Assembly (NCBI RefSeq): GCF_001655615.1 | Contig: NZ_CP011567.1 | Location: 3,915,001 to 3,979,000, forward strand | From: Pseudomonas sp. GR 6-02 | GTDB lineage: Bacteria > Pseudomonadota > Gammaproteobacteria > Pseudomonadales > Pseudomonadaceae | Reading direction: 5' to 3' | Length of the DNA: 64,000 bases | Part shown: positions 8,176-18,423 of the stretch, in pieces | How positions within the stretch are numbered: the first letter of the stretch is position 1 | How the letters are laid out: each line of letters opens with the position of its first letter | Translations under genes and position numbers: made by a program | Notes under the pieces: generated by a model | What the model saw: the letters and a program-made list of their open reading frames with translations, nothing else | Databases searched by the model: none | Told to the model about the DNA's origin: nothing

Positions 8176-9351
8176 CTATCTGACGCCCTGCTGGTATTCA
8201 CGGGGCGTACATCCAAACTCGCGACGAAACACCGTGTGTAGATATTGAGCGGATTTGAAACCGCAATTACGGGCAACGTCCGCAATCGCTGTGTCGGTAT
8301 TTTCCAGGCCGCTGGTGGCGGCCGCCAGTTTGAAACGCAGAATCTCGTCGTGCACGCTGCAGCCTCGCACAGTGCGAAAGTGCGACTCCAGCGATGAGCG
8401 CGACACGCCGACATAAGCCGCCACTTGCGCCGTCTTGATGCCCTGGCAGGCATATTGGCGGATAAACAGCAGCGCTTGCATGACGTAGGGGTTGCCCAAA
8501 GGTTGGTGCAAACTCGACACCTGCACGTTGATCGCATCAGGCGGGATCAGGATGTGCGTGCCCGTGGACGGCTTGCCATGCAGCATCTGGTGCAGCAGTT
8601 GCGCGGCGGTGCGGCCCATGGTTTCGGTGCCCTGGATGACCGAGCTCAGGGGGACCCGGGTCAGGCTGCGTGTCAGGGGGTCGTTGTCGATGCCGATCAA
8701 CGCCACCTGCTCCGGTACGGCGATTCCGGCGGTCAGGCAGGCTTGCAGCAACTGCCGGGCGCGGGCGTCACTAACGGCGATGATGCCAATGGGCTTGGGC
8801 AGGCTCTGGAGCCAGGCGATCAATTGTTCGACGGCGCTGTCCCAAAGCGGTGCGCTGGTACCCATGCCGCGATAGACCTCGGCGTGCAAGCCGTCACGTT
8901 GCATCAGTCGTCGAAAGGATTTTTCCCGCTCCTGAGCCCAACGATTTGCCTGCGCTTCAGGCAGGCTGAAGCAGGCAAAACGCTGCAGCCCTGCCTCGAT
9001 CAAGTGCGTGTAAGCCAGTGTGATCAGTGCGTTATTGTCGGTAGCGACGTACGGGATCCCTTTCGGATAGGCCCGCTCGTCCTGATAAGAACCACCCACC
9101 GCCACCACGGGCAACTTGATATCGGCCAGCGCCTCGCCAATCAGCGGATCGTCGAAGTCGGCAATGATTCCGTCACCTTGCCAGCGCTCGATCCCTTTCA
9201 ACCGGCAGAGAAAATCCTCTTCCAGGAACAGGTCCCAGGACGCGCGGGTGCTGCTCAGGTAGTTGCCGATGCCGCTGATGATGCCGCGGTCATAGATCTT
9301 GCTCCCGTTGAACAACAGTGCGATGCGGTGAACAGGCGGTACGGTTTTCAT
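8176..9351 (-). CDS. xylR: Xylose operon regulator XylR
   Basis: AraC-family activator of 391 residues with a sugar-binding domain of the periplasmic-binding-protein/LacI fold (from [20 protein letters not shown] to about residue 280) fused to a C-terminal AraC DNA-binding domain. The latter has two helix-turn-helix units ([20 protein letters not shown] and [20 protein letters not shown]) ending in FGCTPREYQ. Length and order match E. coli XylR. It is transcribed away from xylA, with about 175 bp between the two starts, where it should bind and activate xylAFGH in the presence of D-xylose. Identification is firm because of the adjacent xylose genes. Confidence 0.93.
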   Translation of the reverse strand: MKTVPPVHRIALLFNGSKIYDRGIISGIGNYLSSTRASWDLFLEEDFLCRLKGIERWQGDGIIADFDDPLIGEALADIKLPVVAVGGSYQDERAYPKGIPYVATDNNALITLAYTHLIEAGLQRFACFSLPEAQANRWAQEREKSFRRLMQRDGLHAEVYRGMGTSAPLWDSAVEQLIAWLQSLPKPIGIIAVSDARARQLLQACLTAGIAVPEQVALIGIDNDPLTRSLTRVPLSSVIQGTETMGRTAAQLLHQMLHGKPSTGTHILIPPDAINVQVSSLHQPLGNPYVMQALLFIRQYACQGIKTAQVAAYVGVSRSSLESHFRTVRGCSVHDEILRFKLAAATSGLENTDTAIADVARNCGFKSAQYLHTVFRREFGCTPREYQQGVR

Positions 9352-9526
9352 TGTTTTTATGCTTGTTCCGAGCCCCTTGTCACGGAGGCGGTTTGCACAG
9401 ACTAGGCGTGCAGACGGCGAATCTCAATACGCAAAATCGCACCCGCTGTTGGTGATTTTCATAATCAGCAGGCACGGGGCCGTTGTTAGTATCGAGACAC
9501 GCCCAAGAACAACAAGGACATTGCCA

Positions 9527-10843
9527 ATGCCGTACTTCCCCGATGTCGACCGGATCCGCTACGAAGGCCCTGCCAGTGATTCTCCCCTCGCCTTCCGTCA
9601 CTACGACGCCGACAAAATCATCCTCGGCAAACCCATGCGCGAACACCTGCGCATGGCCGCCTGTTATTGGCACACTTTCGTCTGGCCGGGTTCGGATGTG
9701 TTCGGTGCAGGTACTTTCAAGCGCCCGTGGCAACACGCCGGCGACCCGATGGAGCTGGCCATTGGCAAGGCGGCAGCCGCGTTCGAGTTCTTCTCCAAAC
9801 TGGGTATCGACTATTACTGCTTCCACGACACGGATGTCGCCCCGGAAGGCAATTCGCTGAAGGAGTACCGCAACCACTTCGCGCAAATGATTGATCACCT
9901 GGAGCGACACCAGGAAGAAAGCGGGATCAAGCTGCTGTGGGGAACCGCCAACTGCTTCAGCAACCCGCGCTTTGCCGCAGGCGCCGCCAGCAACCCTGAT
10001 CCTGAAGTGTTCGCCTGCGCTGCTGCCCAGGTATTCAGCGCCATGAACGCGACCCAACGGCTGAAAGGGTCCAACTACGTGTTGTGGGGCGGTCGCGAAG
10101 GCTACGAAACCCTGCTCAACACCGACTTGAAACGCGAACGCGAACAACTGGGCCGCTTCATGCGCATGGTGGTCGAGCACAAGCACAAGATCGGTTTCAA
10201 AGGCGACCTGCTGATCGAACCCAAGCCGCAGGAGCCGACCAAGCACCAATACGATTACGACAGCGCCACCGTGTTTGGCTTTCTCCAGCAGTTCGGCCTG
10301 GAAAAGGAAATCAAGGTCAACATCGAGGCCAACCACGCGACCCTGGCCGGTCATAGCTTTCATCACGAGGTTGCGACGGCCGTCTCGCTGGGGATTTTCG
10401 GCAGCATCGACGCCAACCGCGGTGATCCGCAAAACGGCTGGGACACCGATCAATTCCCCAACAGCGTCGAAGAAATGACCCTGGTCACCTATGAAATTCT
10501 CAAGGCCGGCGGGTTCAAGAATGGCGGGTTCAACTTCGACTCCAAGGTTCGCCGCCAGAGCCTCGATGAGATCGATCTGTTCCATGGTCACGTCGGCGCC
10601 ATGGACGTCCTCGCCCAGTCCCTGGAGCGGGCAGCCGCCATGGTGCAGAACGACCAGCTCCAGCAGCTCAAGGATCAACGCTACGCCAGCTGGCAGCAGC
10701 CGTTCGGGCAGGCGGTGCTGGCGGGTGAGTTCAACCTCCAGTCATTGGCCGAACACGCATTCGCCAACGAGCTGAATCCGCAGGCCGTCAGCGGCAGGCA
10801 GGAGATGCTCGAAAACCTCGTCAACCGGTTTATCTATCGCTGA
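9527..10843 (+). CDS. xylA: D-xylose isomerase
   Basis: Cytoplasmic TIM-barrel enzyme of 438 residues converting D-xylose to D-xylulose with two divalent metals. The catalytic histidine and aspartate lie in [11 protein letters not shown] (H100, D103). The metal-binding glutamate segment [17 protein letters not shown] and the [10 protein letters not shown] motif are intact. The ATG at 9527 is chosen because AAGGA precedes it by eight bases and the product then starts like other XylA proteins ([15 protein letters not shown]). A frame reaching further upstream has no such support. It is the first gene of the xylAFGH run and divergent from xylR. No xylulokinase gene follows. Confidence 0.97.
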   Translation: MPYFPDVDRIRYEGPASDSPLAFRHYDADKIILGKPMREHLRMAACYWHTFVWPGSDVFGAGTFKRPWQHAGDPMELAIGKAAAAFEFFSKLGIDYYCFHDTDVAPEGNSLKEYRNHFAQMIDHLERHQEESGIKLLWGTANCFSNPRFAAGAASNPDPEVFACAAAQVFSAMNATQRLKGSNYVLWGGREGYETLLNTDLKREREQLGRFMRMVVEHKHKIGFKGDLLIEPKPQEPTKHQYDYDSATVFGFLQQFGLEKEIKVNIEANHATLAGHSFHHEVATAVSLGIFGSIDANRGDPQNGWDTDQFPNSVEEMTLVTYEILKAGGFKNGGFNFDSKVRRQSLDEIDLFHGHVGAMDVLAQSLERAAAMVQNDQLQQLKDQRYASWQQPFGQAVLAGEFNLQSLAEHAFANELNPQAVSGRQEMLENLVNRFIYR

Positions 10844-10991
10844 TCGCCAACGGGTCTGCGGGCGCAACAACGCGGTGACATTCGCACGACAAATCTGTGT
10901 CCGCTGCGTCTGCAGATTCTCTACAGTTCTACCAGCCCGATACTCATCATCAGGCCGTGTCTTTCAAACAAAAATAAAAGGACGCACCACC

Positions 10992-11993
10992 ATGAAGAAA
11001 GTAAAACGCGCGCTATTGGCCAGCGCCCTGGCTCTGCTGTCGCTGCCGGTGATGGCCGATGCCGCCCACCCGAAAATCGGTTTCTCCATTGATGATCTGC
11101 GGCTGGAACGCTGGTCACGTGACCGCGATTACTTCGTTGCGGCGGCGGAGAAAATGGACGCCAAGGTCTTCGTACAGTCGGCCGATGCCAACGAGCAAAA
11201 GCAGATTTCGCAAATTGAAAATCTGATTTCCCGTGGCGTCGATGTCATCGTCATCGTGCCGTTCAACGCCACGGTCCTGACCAACGCAGTGGCCGAAGCG
11301 AAGAAAGCCGGAATCAAGGTCGTGTCCTATGACCGTCTGATACTCAACGCGGATATCGACGCCTACATTTCCTTCGATAACGAAAAGGTCGGCGAGATGC
11401 AGGCCAGCGGCGTGCTGCACGCAGCGCCCAAGGGCAATTACTTCCTGCTCGGTGGTGCGCCCACCGACAACAACGCAAAAGTCCTGCGCGAAGGGCAGAT
11501 GAAAGTGCTGCAACCGGCCATCGACAAGGGTGATATCAAGATCGTCGGCCAACAATGGGTGAAGGAATGGAGCCCTACCGAAGCGCTGAGCATTGTTGAA
11601 AACGCCTTGACCCGCAACGCCAACAAAATCGACGGCATCGTCGCCTCCAACGACGCCACGGCAGGCGGCGCCATCCAGGCCCTGGCCGCTCAGCAACTGG
11701 CCGGCAAGGTGCCGATTTCGGGGCAGGATGCGGACCTTGCAGCGGTCAAGCGAGTGATCGCCGGCACTCAAACCATGACCGTGTACAAGCCGCTGAAACT
11801 CATCGCCTCCGAAGCCGCCAAGCTCTCGGTGCAACTGGCGCGTAACGAGAAACCCGCCTACAGCTCGCAGTACGACAACGGCAGCAAAAAAGTCGACACC
11901 ATCCTGCTCACTCCGACTCCGTTGACCAAGGACAACATCGACCTGCTGGAACAGGACGGGTTCTACACCAAGGCGCAGATTGCCGGAAAGTGA
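10992..11993 (+). CDS. xylF: D-xylose-binding periplasmic protein
   Basis: Binding protein of the xylose ABC importer, 333 residues from the ATG at 10992 (AAGGA eight bases upstream). A signal peptide covers about residues 1-23 (MKKVKRALLASALALLSLPV onward). The mature part has the RbsB-type fold with KIGFSIDDLRLERW, VDVIVIVPFNATVL and GIVASNDATAGGAIQAL. It delivers D-xylose to XylH/XylG. A hairpin directly after the stop probably lets the cell make much more XylF than ATPase and permease from one transcript. Confidence 0.95.
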   Translation: MKKVKRALLASALALLSLPVMADAAHPKIGFSIDDLRLERWSRDRDYFVAAAEKMDAKVFVQSADANEQKQISQIENLISRGVDVIVIVPFNATVLTNAVAEAKKAGIKVVSYDRLILNADIDAYISFDNEKVGEMQASGVLHAAPKGNYFLLGGAPTDNNAKVLREGQMKVLQPAIDKGDIKIVGQQWVKEWSPTEALSIVENALTRNANKIDGIVASNDATAGGAIQALAAQQLAGKVPISGQDADLAAVKRVIAGTQTMTVYKPLKLIASEAAKLSVQLARNEKPAYSSQYDNGSKKVDTILLTPTPLTKDNIDLLEQDGFYTKAQIAGK

Positions 11994-12015
11994 TCATCAC
12001 CCCGTAATGCCCCCT

Positions 12016-12033
12016 GCAGGAGCTCGCTCCTGC
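12016..12033. repeat. REP-like hairpin between xylF and xylG
   Basis: An inverted repeat GCAGGAG/CTCCTGC (12016-12022 with 12027-12033) lies in the 78-bp gap between xylF and xylG. It resembles the short GAGC-rich REP palindromes dispersed in Pseudomonas. No T-run follows, so it is more likely an mRNA-stabilising or attenuating stem-loop than a full terminator. Confidence 0.55.
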
Positions 12034-12071
12034 GGGACCAGCCCCGTACCTGCCGCTTATGAGTCTCTGCC

Positions 12072-13628
12072 ATGTCCGACTATCTGCTGCAAATGAACGG
12101 TATCGTCAAAACCTTCGGCGGTGTCAAAGCGCTCAATGGCATCGACATCAAGGTCAAGCCGGGTGAGTGCGTCGGGCTGTGCGGCGAGAATGGCGCCGGC
12201 AAGTCCACGCTGATGAAGATCCTTTCCGCGGTGTACCCCCATGGCACCTGGGACGGTGAGATCCTCTGGGACGGTCAACCGCTCAAGGCGCAATCGATCA
12301 GCGAAACGGAAGCCGCCGGTATCGTCATCATTCACCAGGAACTGACGCTGGTTCCCGACCTGTCGGTGGCCGAGAACATTTTCATGGGCCATGAACTGAC
12401 GCTGCCTGGTGGGCGGATGAATTACCCGGCGATGATCCACCGCGCCGAAGCCCTGATGCGTGAACTGAAAGTGCCGGACATGAACGTATCGCTGCCGGTT
12501 TCGCAATACGGCGGCGGCTATCAGCAACTGGTGGAAATCGCCAAGGCACTGAACAAGCAGGCACGCCTGCTGATCCTCGACGAGCCTTCATCGGCCCTGA
12601 CCCGTTCGGAAATCGAGGTGTTGCTGGACATCATCCGCGACCTCAAGGCCAAGGGTGTTGCCTGTGTCTACATCTCCCACAAGCTCGATGAAGTGGCCGC
12701 CGTGTGCGACACCATTTCGGTAATCCGAGACGGCAAACACATCGCCACGACCGCCATGGCGGACATGGATATTCCACAGATCATCACTCAGATGGTCGGA
12801 CGGGAAATGAGCAACCTCTACCCCACCGAACCACACGACATTGGCGAGGTGATTTTCGAAGCCCGCCACATCACCTGCTACGACGTCGACAACCCCAGAC
12901 GCAAACGGGTCGACGATATTTCGTTCACCCTCAAACGCGGGGAAATCCTCGGCATCGCCGGGCTGGTCGGTGCAGGCCGCACCGAACTGGTGACCGCGCT
13001 GTTCGGCGCCTACCCCGGTCGTCACGAAGGCGAAGTCTGGCTGGATGGCCAACTCATCGACACCCGCACGCCGCTCAAGTCAATCCGTGCCGGCCTGTGC
13101 CTGGTGCCCGAGGACCGCAAGCGCCAGGGCATCATTCCAGACCTGGGAGTCGGCCAGAACATCACCCTGGCCGTGCTGGACAGTTACTCGAAACTGACCC
13201 GCATCGATGCCGAAGCCGAACTGGGCAGCATCGATCGAGAAATTTCGCGCCTGCACCTCAAGACCGCGAGCCCGTTCCTGCCGATCACCAGTCTATCCGG
13301 CGGCAATCAACAAAAAGCCGTATTGGCGAAGATGCTGCTGACCAAACCCCGGGTCCTGATTCTCGATGAGCCCACCCGAGGTGTCGATGTCGGCGCCAAG
13401 TACGAGATCTACAAGCTGATGGGGGCGCTGGCGGCCGAAGGCGTGTCGATCATCATGGTGTCTTCGGAGCTGGCCGAAGTGCTCGGCGTTTCAGACCGCG
13501 TACTGGTGATCGGCGAAGGCCGGTTGCAGGGCGACTTCATCAACCATGAACTCACTCAGGAACAGCTGCTCGCCGCCGCACTCAGCCAGCCTGACAGCCA
13601 TAACAATAAAGATCGGAAATCCGCGTAA
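12072..13628 (+). CDS. xylG: D-xylose ABC transporter ATP-binding protein
   Basis: Double ABC ATPase of 518 residues in the sugar-importer (RbsA/XylG) class. The first domain has Walker [10 protein letters not shown] at 38-46, a divergent signature YGGGYQQ and Walker [12 protein letters not shown]. The second domain keeps LSGGNQQK and [14 protein letters not shown] but its Walker A is degenerate (GLVGAGRTE), as usual in this class. It energises xylose import through XylH. It lies between xylF and xylH, and the stop at 13628 directly precedes the xylH start. Confidence 0.95.
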   Translation: MSDYLLQMNGIVKTFGGVKALNGIDIKVKPGECVGLCGENGAGKSTLMKILSAVYPHGTWDGEILWDGQPLKAQSISETEAAGIVIIHQELTLVPDLSVAENIFMGHELTLPGGRMNYPAMIHRAEALMRELKVPDMNVSLPVSQYGGGYQQLVEIAKALNKQARLLILDEPSSALTRSEIEVLLDIIRDLKAKGVACVYISHKLDEVAAVCDTISVIRDGKHIATTAMADMDIPQIITQMVGREMSNLYPTEPHDIGEVIFEARHITCYDVDNPRRKRVDDISFTLKRGEILGIAGLVGAGRTELVTALFGAYPGRHEGEVWLDGQLIDTRTPLKSIRAGLCLVPEDRKRQGIIPDLGVGQNITLAVLDSYSKLTRIDAEAELGSIDREISRLHLKTASPFLPITSLSGGNQQKAVLAKMLLTKPRVLILDEPTRGVDVGAKYEIYKLMGALAAEGVSIIMVSSELAEVLGVSDRVLVIGEGRLQGDFINHELTQEQLLAAALSQPDSHNNKDRKSA

Positions 13629-14765
13629 ATGAATCAGGTCAAACAACTCTTCACCCGCTACAAGATGCTCGCGCTGGTGTTTGCCGTGGCGTTTATCTGG
13701 CTGTTCTTCAGCTGGCAGACCGAGGGCGGATTCCTGACACCGCGCAACCTCTCCAATCTGCTGCGCCAGATGTCCATTACCGGGATTCTCGCCTGCGGCA
13801 TGGTGCTGGTCATCATCAGCGGCGAGATCGATTTGTCGGTCGGCTCATTGCTGGGCCTGCTCGGTGGCGTCGCGGCCATTCTCGACGTTATCTACCACAT
13901 ACCGCTGCTGGCGAACCTGAGCCTTGTCGTCCTGTGCGGACTGCTGATCGGCCTCGCCAACGGCTACATGGCCGCCTACCTGCGCATTCCGTCTTTCATC
14001 GTGGGGCTGGGGGGCATGCTGGCTTTCCGCGGCATTTTGCTGGGGATTACCGGCGGCACGACCATTGCCCCGGTGTCGCCGGAGCTCGTCTACATTGGCC
14101 AGGGTTATTTGCCACACACGATCGGCACAGGCCTGGGCGTTCTGCTGTTCGCACTGACGTTGTTCCTGACCTGGAAACAACGGCGCAATCGCGCCCTTCA
14201 CGGCCTGGCGGCACATTCACTGGTGCGTGACGTAGCACGCGTGCTGTTGATCGGCGCGGTGCTGGCCGGCTTCGTCCAGACCCTCAACAGCTATGACGGC
14301 ATTCCCGTGCCGGTCCTGCTTCTGCTGATCCTGCTGGGCGGGTTCAGCTACGTGACCAGTCAGACCGTCTTCGGCCGACGCGTCTATTCCGTGGGCAGCA
14401 ACATGGAAGCGACGCGCCTGTCCGGTATCAATGTACAGGCCGTGAAGCTCTGGATTTTCGGGATCATGGGCGTGATGTGCGCCCTCGCCGGGGTGGTCAA
14501 CACCGCGCGCCTGGCTGCCGGTTCGCCCTCGGCCGGCAGCATGGGCGAACTCGACGCCATCGCCGCCTGCTTCATCGGCGGCACATCCATGCGCGGCGGC
14601 TCCGGCACTGTCTACGGCGCCCTCCTCGGCGCGCTGGTCATCACCAGCCTGGACAACGGCATGTCCATGCTCGACGTCGACAGTTATTGGCAGATGATCG
14701 TCAAGGGCAGCATTCTGGTGTTGGCCGTGTGGGTAGATGTGAGCACCCGGACCGGACGACGCTGA
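13629..14765 (+). CDS. xylH: D-xylose ABC transporter permease
   Basis: Inner-membrane permease of 378 residues in the RbsC/XylH family with about ten hydrophobic segments. The typical GEIDLSVGSLLGLLG motif follows the second segment, and AACFIGGTSMRGGSGTVYG lies near the C-terminus. It starts immediately after the xylG stop, so it is co-translated with it. It completes an importer with XylF and XylG. The operon ends here; the next gene is convergent. Confidence 0.95.
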   Translation: MNQVKQLFTRYKMLALVFAVAFIWLFFSWQTEGGFLTPRNLSNLLRQMSITGILACGMVLVIISGEIDLSVGSLLGLLGGVAAILDVIYHIPLLANLSLVVLCGLLIGLANGYMAAYLRIPSFIVGLGGMLAFRGILLGITGGTTIAPVSPELVYIGQGYLPHTIGTGLGVLLFALTLFLTWKQRRNRALHGLAAHSLVRDVARVLLIGAVLAGFVQTLNSYDGIPVPVLLLLILLGGFSYVTSQTVFGRRVYSVGSNMEATRLSGINVQAVKLWIFGIMGVMCALAGVVNTARLAAGSPSAGSMGELDAIAACFIGGTSMRGGSGTVYGALLGALVITSLDNGMSMLDVDSYWQMIVKGSILVLAVWVDVSTRTGRR

Positions 14766-14852
14766 TCCGTTGCGGATGAGGCCAGAAGCGGTCAGTCGCT
14801 CAAAACACTTAAAAGCCACTGATTGCTAAAGCAATCGGGATCCGAGAATAGC

Positions 14853-15752
14853 TCACTCGGTCGAAGGGACGGATGCTTTGCTGCCCAAGCGGATCAGCTC
14901 ATTGGAAAAACACAGGCCGACGATGATCAGTACTGCCCCTGCGTACAGGCTTTCGCGCGGTACTTCATTGAGCACCACAAACGCCAGCAGCGCGGCGAAC
15001 AACGGCTCGGTCAGCTCCAGCGCCTGCACTTGGGATGGCTTGAGATACTCGATGGCCTTGGTGGTGCAGAAGAAGCCCAGGATTGTCGGCAGCGCGGCCA
15101 GCGCCAGCAGTGCGGCGATCGCCAGCGGCGACAGCTCGCCGATCGCGAAACCATCGGCCGCGGCCGGCATCAACAGGTACAGGCTGCCAAAGAACAACAA
15201 TTGCCGGGTGAAGTGCAGCCCCCCCGACACACCCATCCGCTTCATGGCAACCGAAAAGGCCCCGTAGCCGCAGCCGGCCATGGAGGCTAGCGCAGCACCT
15301 TGCAGGGTAAAGCCCTGCTGCAGGTCGGCGCCGAAGATCACCGCGATCCCAGCGATAGCCAGTGCGGCACCCACGGTCGCGTTCGCGGTGATGGCATCCT
15401 TGAGGAAAATGCGCCCCAGAATGATCGAGGAAATTGAAGCACTGGCCATCAGCACAACCACCACACCTGCCGCAGCGTAGTGCCGATAGGCGGACGTTTC
15501 GAAGTGGAACAGCACAAAGATGCCAAGGAATGCGCAGATAGCCGCCTGAGTCCATTTGGTCGTCGACGCCGGACGCTTGAGGAAAAGCAGCAAGATCGAG
15601 AGAAGCATGCAACCCAGTACGGTCTTGATGACAGCGACACTGCTGGCGGTGAAGCCATTACTCATGAGTACTTTGCTGAGTACACCGATCGTTGCGTTCA
15701 GTGCCGCGGCGGAGAGGGCAAATATGATGCCTTTGCTGAAAGTAGATTGCAT
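14853..15752 (-). CDS. EamA/DMT-family transporter
   Basis: Membrane protein of 299 residues with ten predicted hydrophobic segments in two five-helix halves, each an EamA domain, as in RhaT/YdcZ-like exporters. Recognisable are the first-helix pattern AALNATIGVLSKVLMSNGF and the second-half ALELTEPLFAALLAFVVLNE, the conserved end of EamA repeats. I chose the ATG at 15752, which has AGGGA nine bases upstream and gives the normal family length. An upstream frame adds 32 non-membrane residues without support. It faces the xylH end tail to tail. The substrate is unknown; members export amino acids or metabolites. Confidence 0.85.
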   Translation of the reverse strand: MQSTFSKGIIFALSAAALNATIGVLSKVLMSNGFTASSVAVIKTVLGCMLLSILLLFLKRPASTTKWTQAAICAFLGIFVLFHFETSAYRHYAAAGVVVVLMASASISSIILGRIFLKDAITANATVGAALAIAGIAVIFGADLQQGFTLQGAALASMAGCGYGAFSVAMKRMGVSGGLHFTRQLLFFGSLYLLMPAAADGFAIGELSPLAIAALLALAALPTILGFFCTTKAIEYLKPSQVQALELTEPLFAALLAFVVLNEVPRESLYAGAVLIIVGLCFSNELIRLGSKASVPSTE

Positions 15753-15899
15753 TGATGACGATCCCTGTCGCTGAATTGTCGTTCGATAGAATGCCGCCCT
15801 ACATCGACGGCGCAAAGGTTGAGGATACGAAGATTCCGCCAACCCCACTATTTATTGTGACATAAGGGGCTAACGATTTTGTCGCCCCCAAGGGTGAAG

Positions 15900-16979
15900 T
15901 CAGAGGGCCTGGCCCTTGGCTATGCAATATGAGTTGACGAACGTTGCAGTGTGCTGCAAAGACTGACGTATATCCGGTTTGGCTATTCCATGTCTGTTGG
16001 CAAATTGCTCGACCGCTGCTGTATCAAAACGAGTGGTCTGGATAAAGTCCAAGGCTTCGGGTTTTGTATTCAAAAACCGCGCCACGGGAGGAATACTCAG
16101 TAGCAACTTCAGCAAACGGAGTGGAATGTAATGCTTGGGAGACTTTAAGCCCAAAGGTTGTGCCACCTGTACCAGGAGTTCTCGCAAGTTGGGAGTTTGG
16201 TCATCCAGCGCCAGCAGTTCCTGGCCCACCATGGCAGGATCAAAAGCACAAACCGCCACCAGCTCAACCAGGTAATCCACGGTGACCAGTGGCAGCCAGT
16301 GCTCGGCGGTACCGGGCACTGCAGTCAGCTTTCCCTGCACAAGGTTGCGTATCAGCTCCACCAGCGGCTGACCTTCAAGGATATACCCCGTGCGGCTGTG
16401 GCCACAAACCGTCGCGGGGTGGACAACGGTCATCTCCCCGCCCTTGGCGGACATGACCTCCAGGGTCGCAAAATGCGCCTCCAGCTTGCTCCCCTCGTAA
16501 CCACCGACATGTCGGTAGACGGCAGGCCAATTCGTCAGCTCCGGATAACGAGGATCAATTCCGATGCGCTGCAGATGTTCATGATTTTTCAGCATGTAGC
16601 CGCCGATCATCACTAACCGGCTTTTTTGCTCAGCCGCCAACAGCGCCACGCGCTTTGCCCCTTCCACATTCACCGCACGAGAATGCTCCACTGAAAGCCC
16701 CCATGCGAAGTGGGCGCCCAGGTGGAATATGACTCTGGCACGCCTTAGCACTTCTCGGTCAGCAAGACTCAGCCCGAGGTTGTCCCGTTCCAGATCCCCT
16801 GCTACGGCAAATACCCGGGTTGCGCCCCCTCCCAAATTGTCGACTTGCTCCCGCAGTGCAGCTAGTCGCTCCGGGCGACGCATCAACACCCGAATGGTGT
16901 GACCTTTTGCACTCAGGTACGCCACCAAATGTTGACCGATGAAGCCGGTACCCCCCGTGACAAAGCACTCCACGCTCAT
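15900..16979 (-). CDS. NAD-dependent epimerase/dehydratase family protein
   Basis: Extended short-chain dehydrogenase of 359 residues. The N-terminal Rossmann motif VTGGTGFIGQHLVAYL is complete. The position of the usual YxxxK reads YEGSKLEAHF, so the catalytic Tyr and Lys are present. Related proteins act on nucleotide sugars, sterols or aldehydes. It is divergent from the MerR-family gene at 17054, with 74 bp between starts and a promoter of the MerR type facing it, so it is probably the target of that regulator. The substrate cannot be told. Confidence 0.82.
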   Translation of the reverse strand: MSVECFVTGGTGFIGQHLVAYLSAKGHTIRVLMRRPERLAALREQVDNLGGGATRVFAVAGDLERDNLGLSLADREVLRRARVIFHLGAHFAWGLSVEHSRAVNVEGAKRVALLAAEQKSRLVMIGGYMLKNHEHLQRIGIDPRYPELTNWPAVYRHVGGYEGSKLEAHFATLEVMSAKGGEMTVVHPATVCGHSRTGYILEGQPLVELIRNLVQGKLTAVPGTAEHWLPLVTVDYLVELVAVCAFDPAMVGQELLALDDQTPNLRELLVQVAQPLGLKSPKHYIPLRLLKLLLSIPPVARFLNTKPEALDFIQTTRFDTAAVEQFANRHGIAKPDIRQSLQHTATFVNSYCIAKGQAL

Positions 16980-17010
16980 TTCCCTGTTCCTTGTTTAAGG
17001 TGAGAAATCA

Positions 17011-17042
17011 AGCGTAAACTATCGACCCAACTCTACAGTCAA
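17011..17042 (-). promoter_or_regulatory. MerR-type promoter with 20-bp spacer
   Basis: On the minus strand TTGACT (17042-17037) and TACGCT (17016-17011) are separated by 20 bp. Over-long spacers are characteristic of promoters activated by MerR-family proteins through DNA twisting. It reads toward the epimerase gene and sits just upstream of the divergent MerR gene. Confidence 0.5.
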
Positions 17043-17053
17043 GAGGTGTTTTC

Positions 17054-17443
17054 ATGAAAATCGGTGAACTCGAAACCCGCAGCGGCGCCAGCCGCCATAC
17101 GCTGCGTTACTACGAGCAAATCGGCCTGATCTCATCGCTGCGGCAAACTAACAACTATCGCGTTTACACAGCGCAAACTCTGCAGGATCTGGACTTTATC
17201 CAGCGCGCGCAAAGCATGGGGTTTTCCCTGGGGGAAATAGGCGAGATTCTGGATGCGCAGCGGAACAAGCTGATCGATTGTGCTGACGGCGCTAAGCTAA
17301 TTGAAAAAAAGATGGCAGAAATCAAACAGAAAATCGCCAGCTTCCAAAGCATTTATCGATATCTGGATGAAGAGCGTGCAAACCTCGAAGCCAGTGCTGC
17401 CAAGCAACTTGAGCTTCAGCAGCGGAACAACGCTTCCAACTGA
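17054..17443 (+). CDS. MerR-family transcriptional regulator
   Basis: Protein of 129 residues. The N-terminal winged helix-turn-helix has the family signature MKIGELETRSGASRHTLRYY, then an ENGLI-like EQIGLISSLR. A long coiled-coil dimerisation helix (residues about 80-120) follows. The metal-binding cysteine pattern of MerR, CueR or SoxR is absent; only one cysteine (LIDCADG) is seen, so it is more like aldehyde- or drug-responsive members. It is divergent from the epimerase gene, and the shared 74-bp spacer holds a MerR-type promoter. Confidence 0.88.
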   Translation: MKIGELETRSGASRHTLRYYEQIGLISSLRQTNNYRVYTAQTLQDLDFIQRAQSMGFSLGEIGEILDAQRNKLIDCADGAKLIEKKMAEIKQKIASFQSIYRYLDEERANLEASAAKQLELQQRNNASN

Positions 17444-17448
17444 ACTGT

Positions 17449-17471
17449 CAGCTTCTGGGAAACGGAAGCTG
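17449..17471 (+). terminator. Weak stem-loop after the MerR gene
   Basis: CAGCTTC/GAAGCTG form a 7-bp stem with a 9-base loop just after the stop codon. There is no T-run, so termination is uncertain. The rest of 17472-17726 shows no gene. Confidence 0.3.
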
Positions 17472-17726
17472 CAGCCTGCTTACCGTTTCAAGCCCATCGC
17501 TTACGCATGTTCTAAAACCTTGTGGCCAGGCCCTAGGGAAATTCTGAAAAAGACTTCCTGATTTTGGCAAAATTTCCGGACTTCCCCCGCCAAGCTTCCA
17601 GAGAGTTCCGATAGCGCTACCTCTCGCCCACCGTTCCAGTCAGAGGTTCGCCGAGCACAATCGATCACCACCCTTACACCATCCGGTCTTGTCTCCTGGC
17701 CGCCAAGAGCTGGCCCAGACAGCCCA

Positions 17727-18338
17727 CTACCCGCACAAAAACCCCAGCAACGCTCGCATCACCCGTCCTTCCAAACTCACCGCATCCGTCTCCCCCCGCT
17801 CCCCCGCCGCATCGATCATGCCGTGGGCCATCGCCAGCAGGTCTTGCGCGGTCTGCAGTACATCGGCGCAGACCCACGGGGCTGACGGAAGGGTCAGCGC
17901 CGCTATCAGTTCGGTAAGAATGACGTTGGCCACGCGCTCATGGCGCTCTTGCAGCGGTAAGCGGCGCTCTTCGAAGTCGATGATTCTGGCCAGTTCCGGG
18001 CGCCGTAGCTGGTGGGCGACGGAGGCCTGGACCAGTGCGCGGATGCGTGCGAGGGCGTCGTCGTGTTGATGGACGTGCTGGACGTCATCGAGCAACTGAG
18101 TGGTTTCGCGTTCGATCAAGGCGACGGTCAGGGCGTCGCGGTTGGGGAAGTACTGGTACAGCGAGCCGATGCTTACGCCGGCGCGCTGCGCCACGGCGTT
18201 GGTGGAGCAGGCGGCGAGGCCGTCGGTTTCGAGAATGCGAGCAGCGGCTTCGAGAATGGTGTCGACGGTGTTGGCCGAACGGCGCTGGGTCGGGAGTTTG
18301 CGGGGGTTTAAGGGCGGTATTTCGCGGTGTTTGGTCAT
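17727..18338 (-). CDS. TetR/AcrR-family regulator
   Basis: Repressor-type protein of 203 residues with an N-terminal TetR helix-turn-helix (ILEAAARILETDGLAACSTN through VAQRAGVSIGSLYQYFPNRDAL) and a variable helical ligand domain. It is divergent from the darcynin-like gene, with about 85 bp between the starts, so it probably controls that gene. The inducing ligand is unknown. Confidence 0.88.
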   Translation of the reverse strand: MTKHREIPPLNPRKLPTQRRSANTVDTILEAAARILETDGLAACSTNAVAQRAGVSIGSLYQYFPNRDALTVALIERETTQLLDDVQHVHQHDDALARIRALVQASVAHQLRRPELARIIDFEERRLPLQERHERVANVILTELIAALTLPSAPWVCADVLQTAQDLLAMAHGMIDAAGERGETDAVSLEGRVMRALLGFLCG

Positions 18339-18423
18339 GATCGGGATGCGAGTTTTAAATATGAGTTATGACTCGTATTCTGGATTGGCTTTCCCCACTC
18401 TTCAACTACCAGGAATCATTATC

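Noticed and set aside
9380..10678. Long minus-strand open frame of 432 codons
   Set aside because: It is fully antisense to xylA, which has all family motifs; in GC-rich DNA such mirror frames are common.
14821..14836. GATTGCTAAAGCAATC palindrome as a terminator between xylH and the DMT gene
   Set aside because: Stem of seven with a two-base loop, AT-rich and without a T-run; too weak to call.
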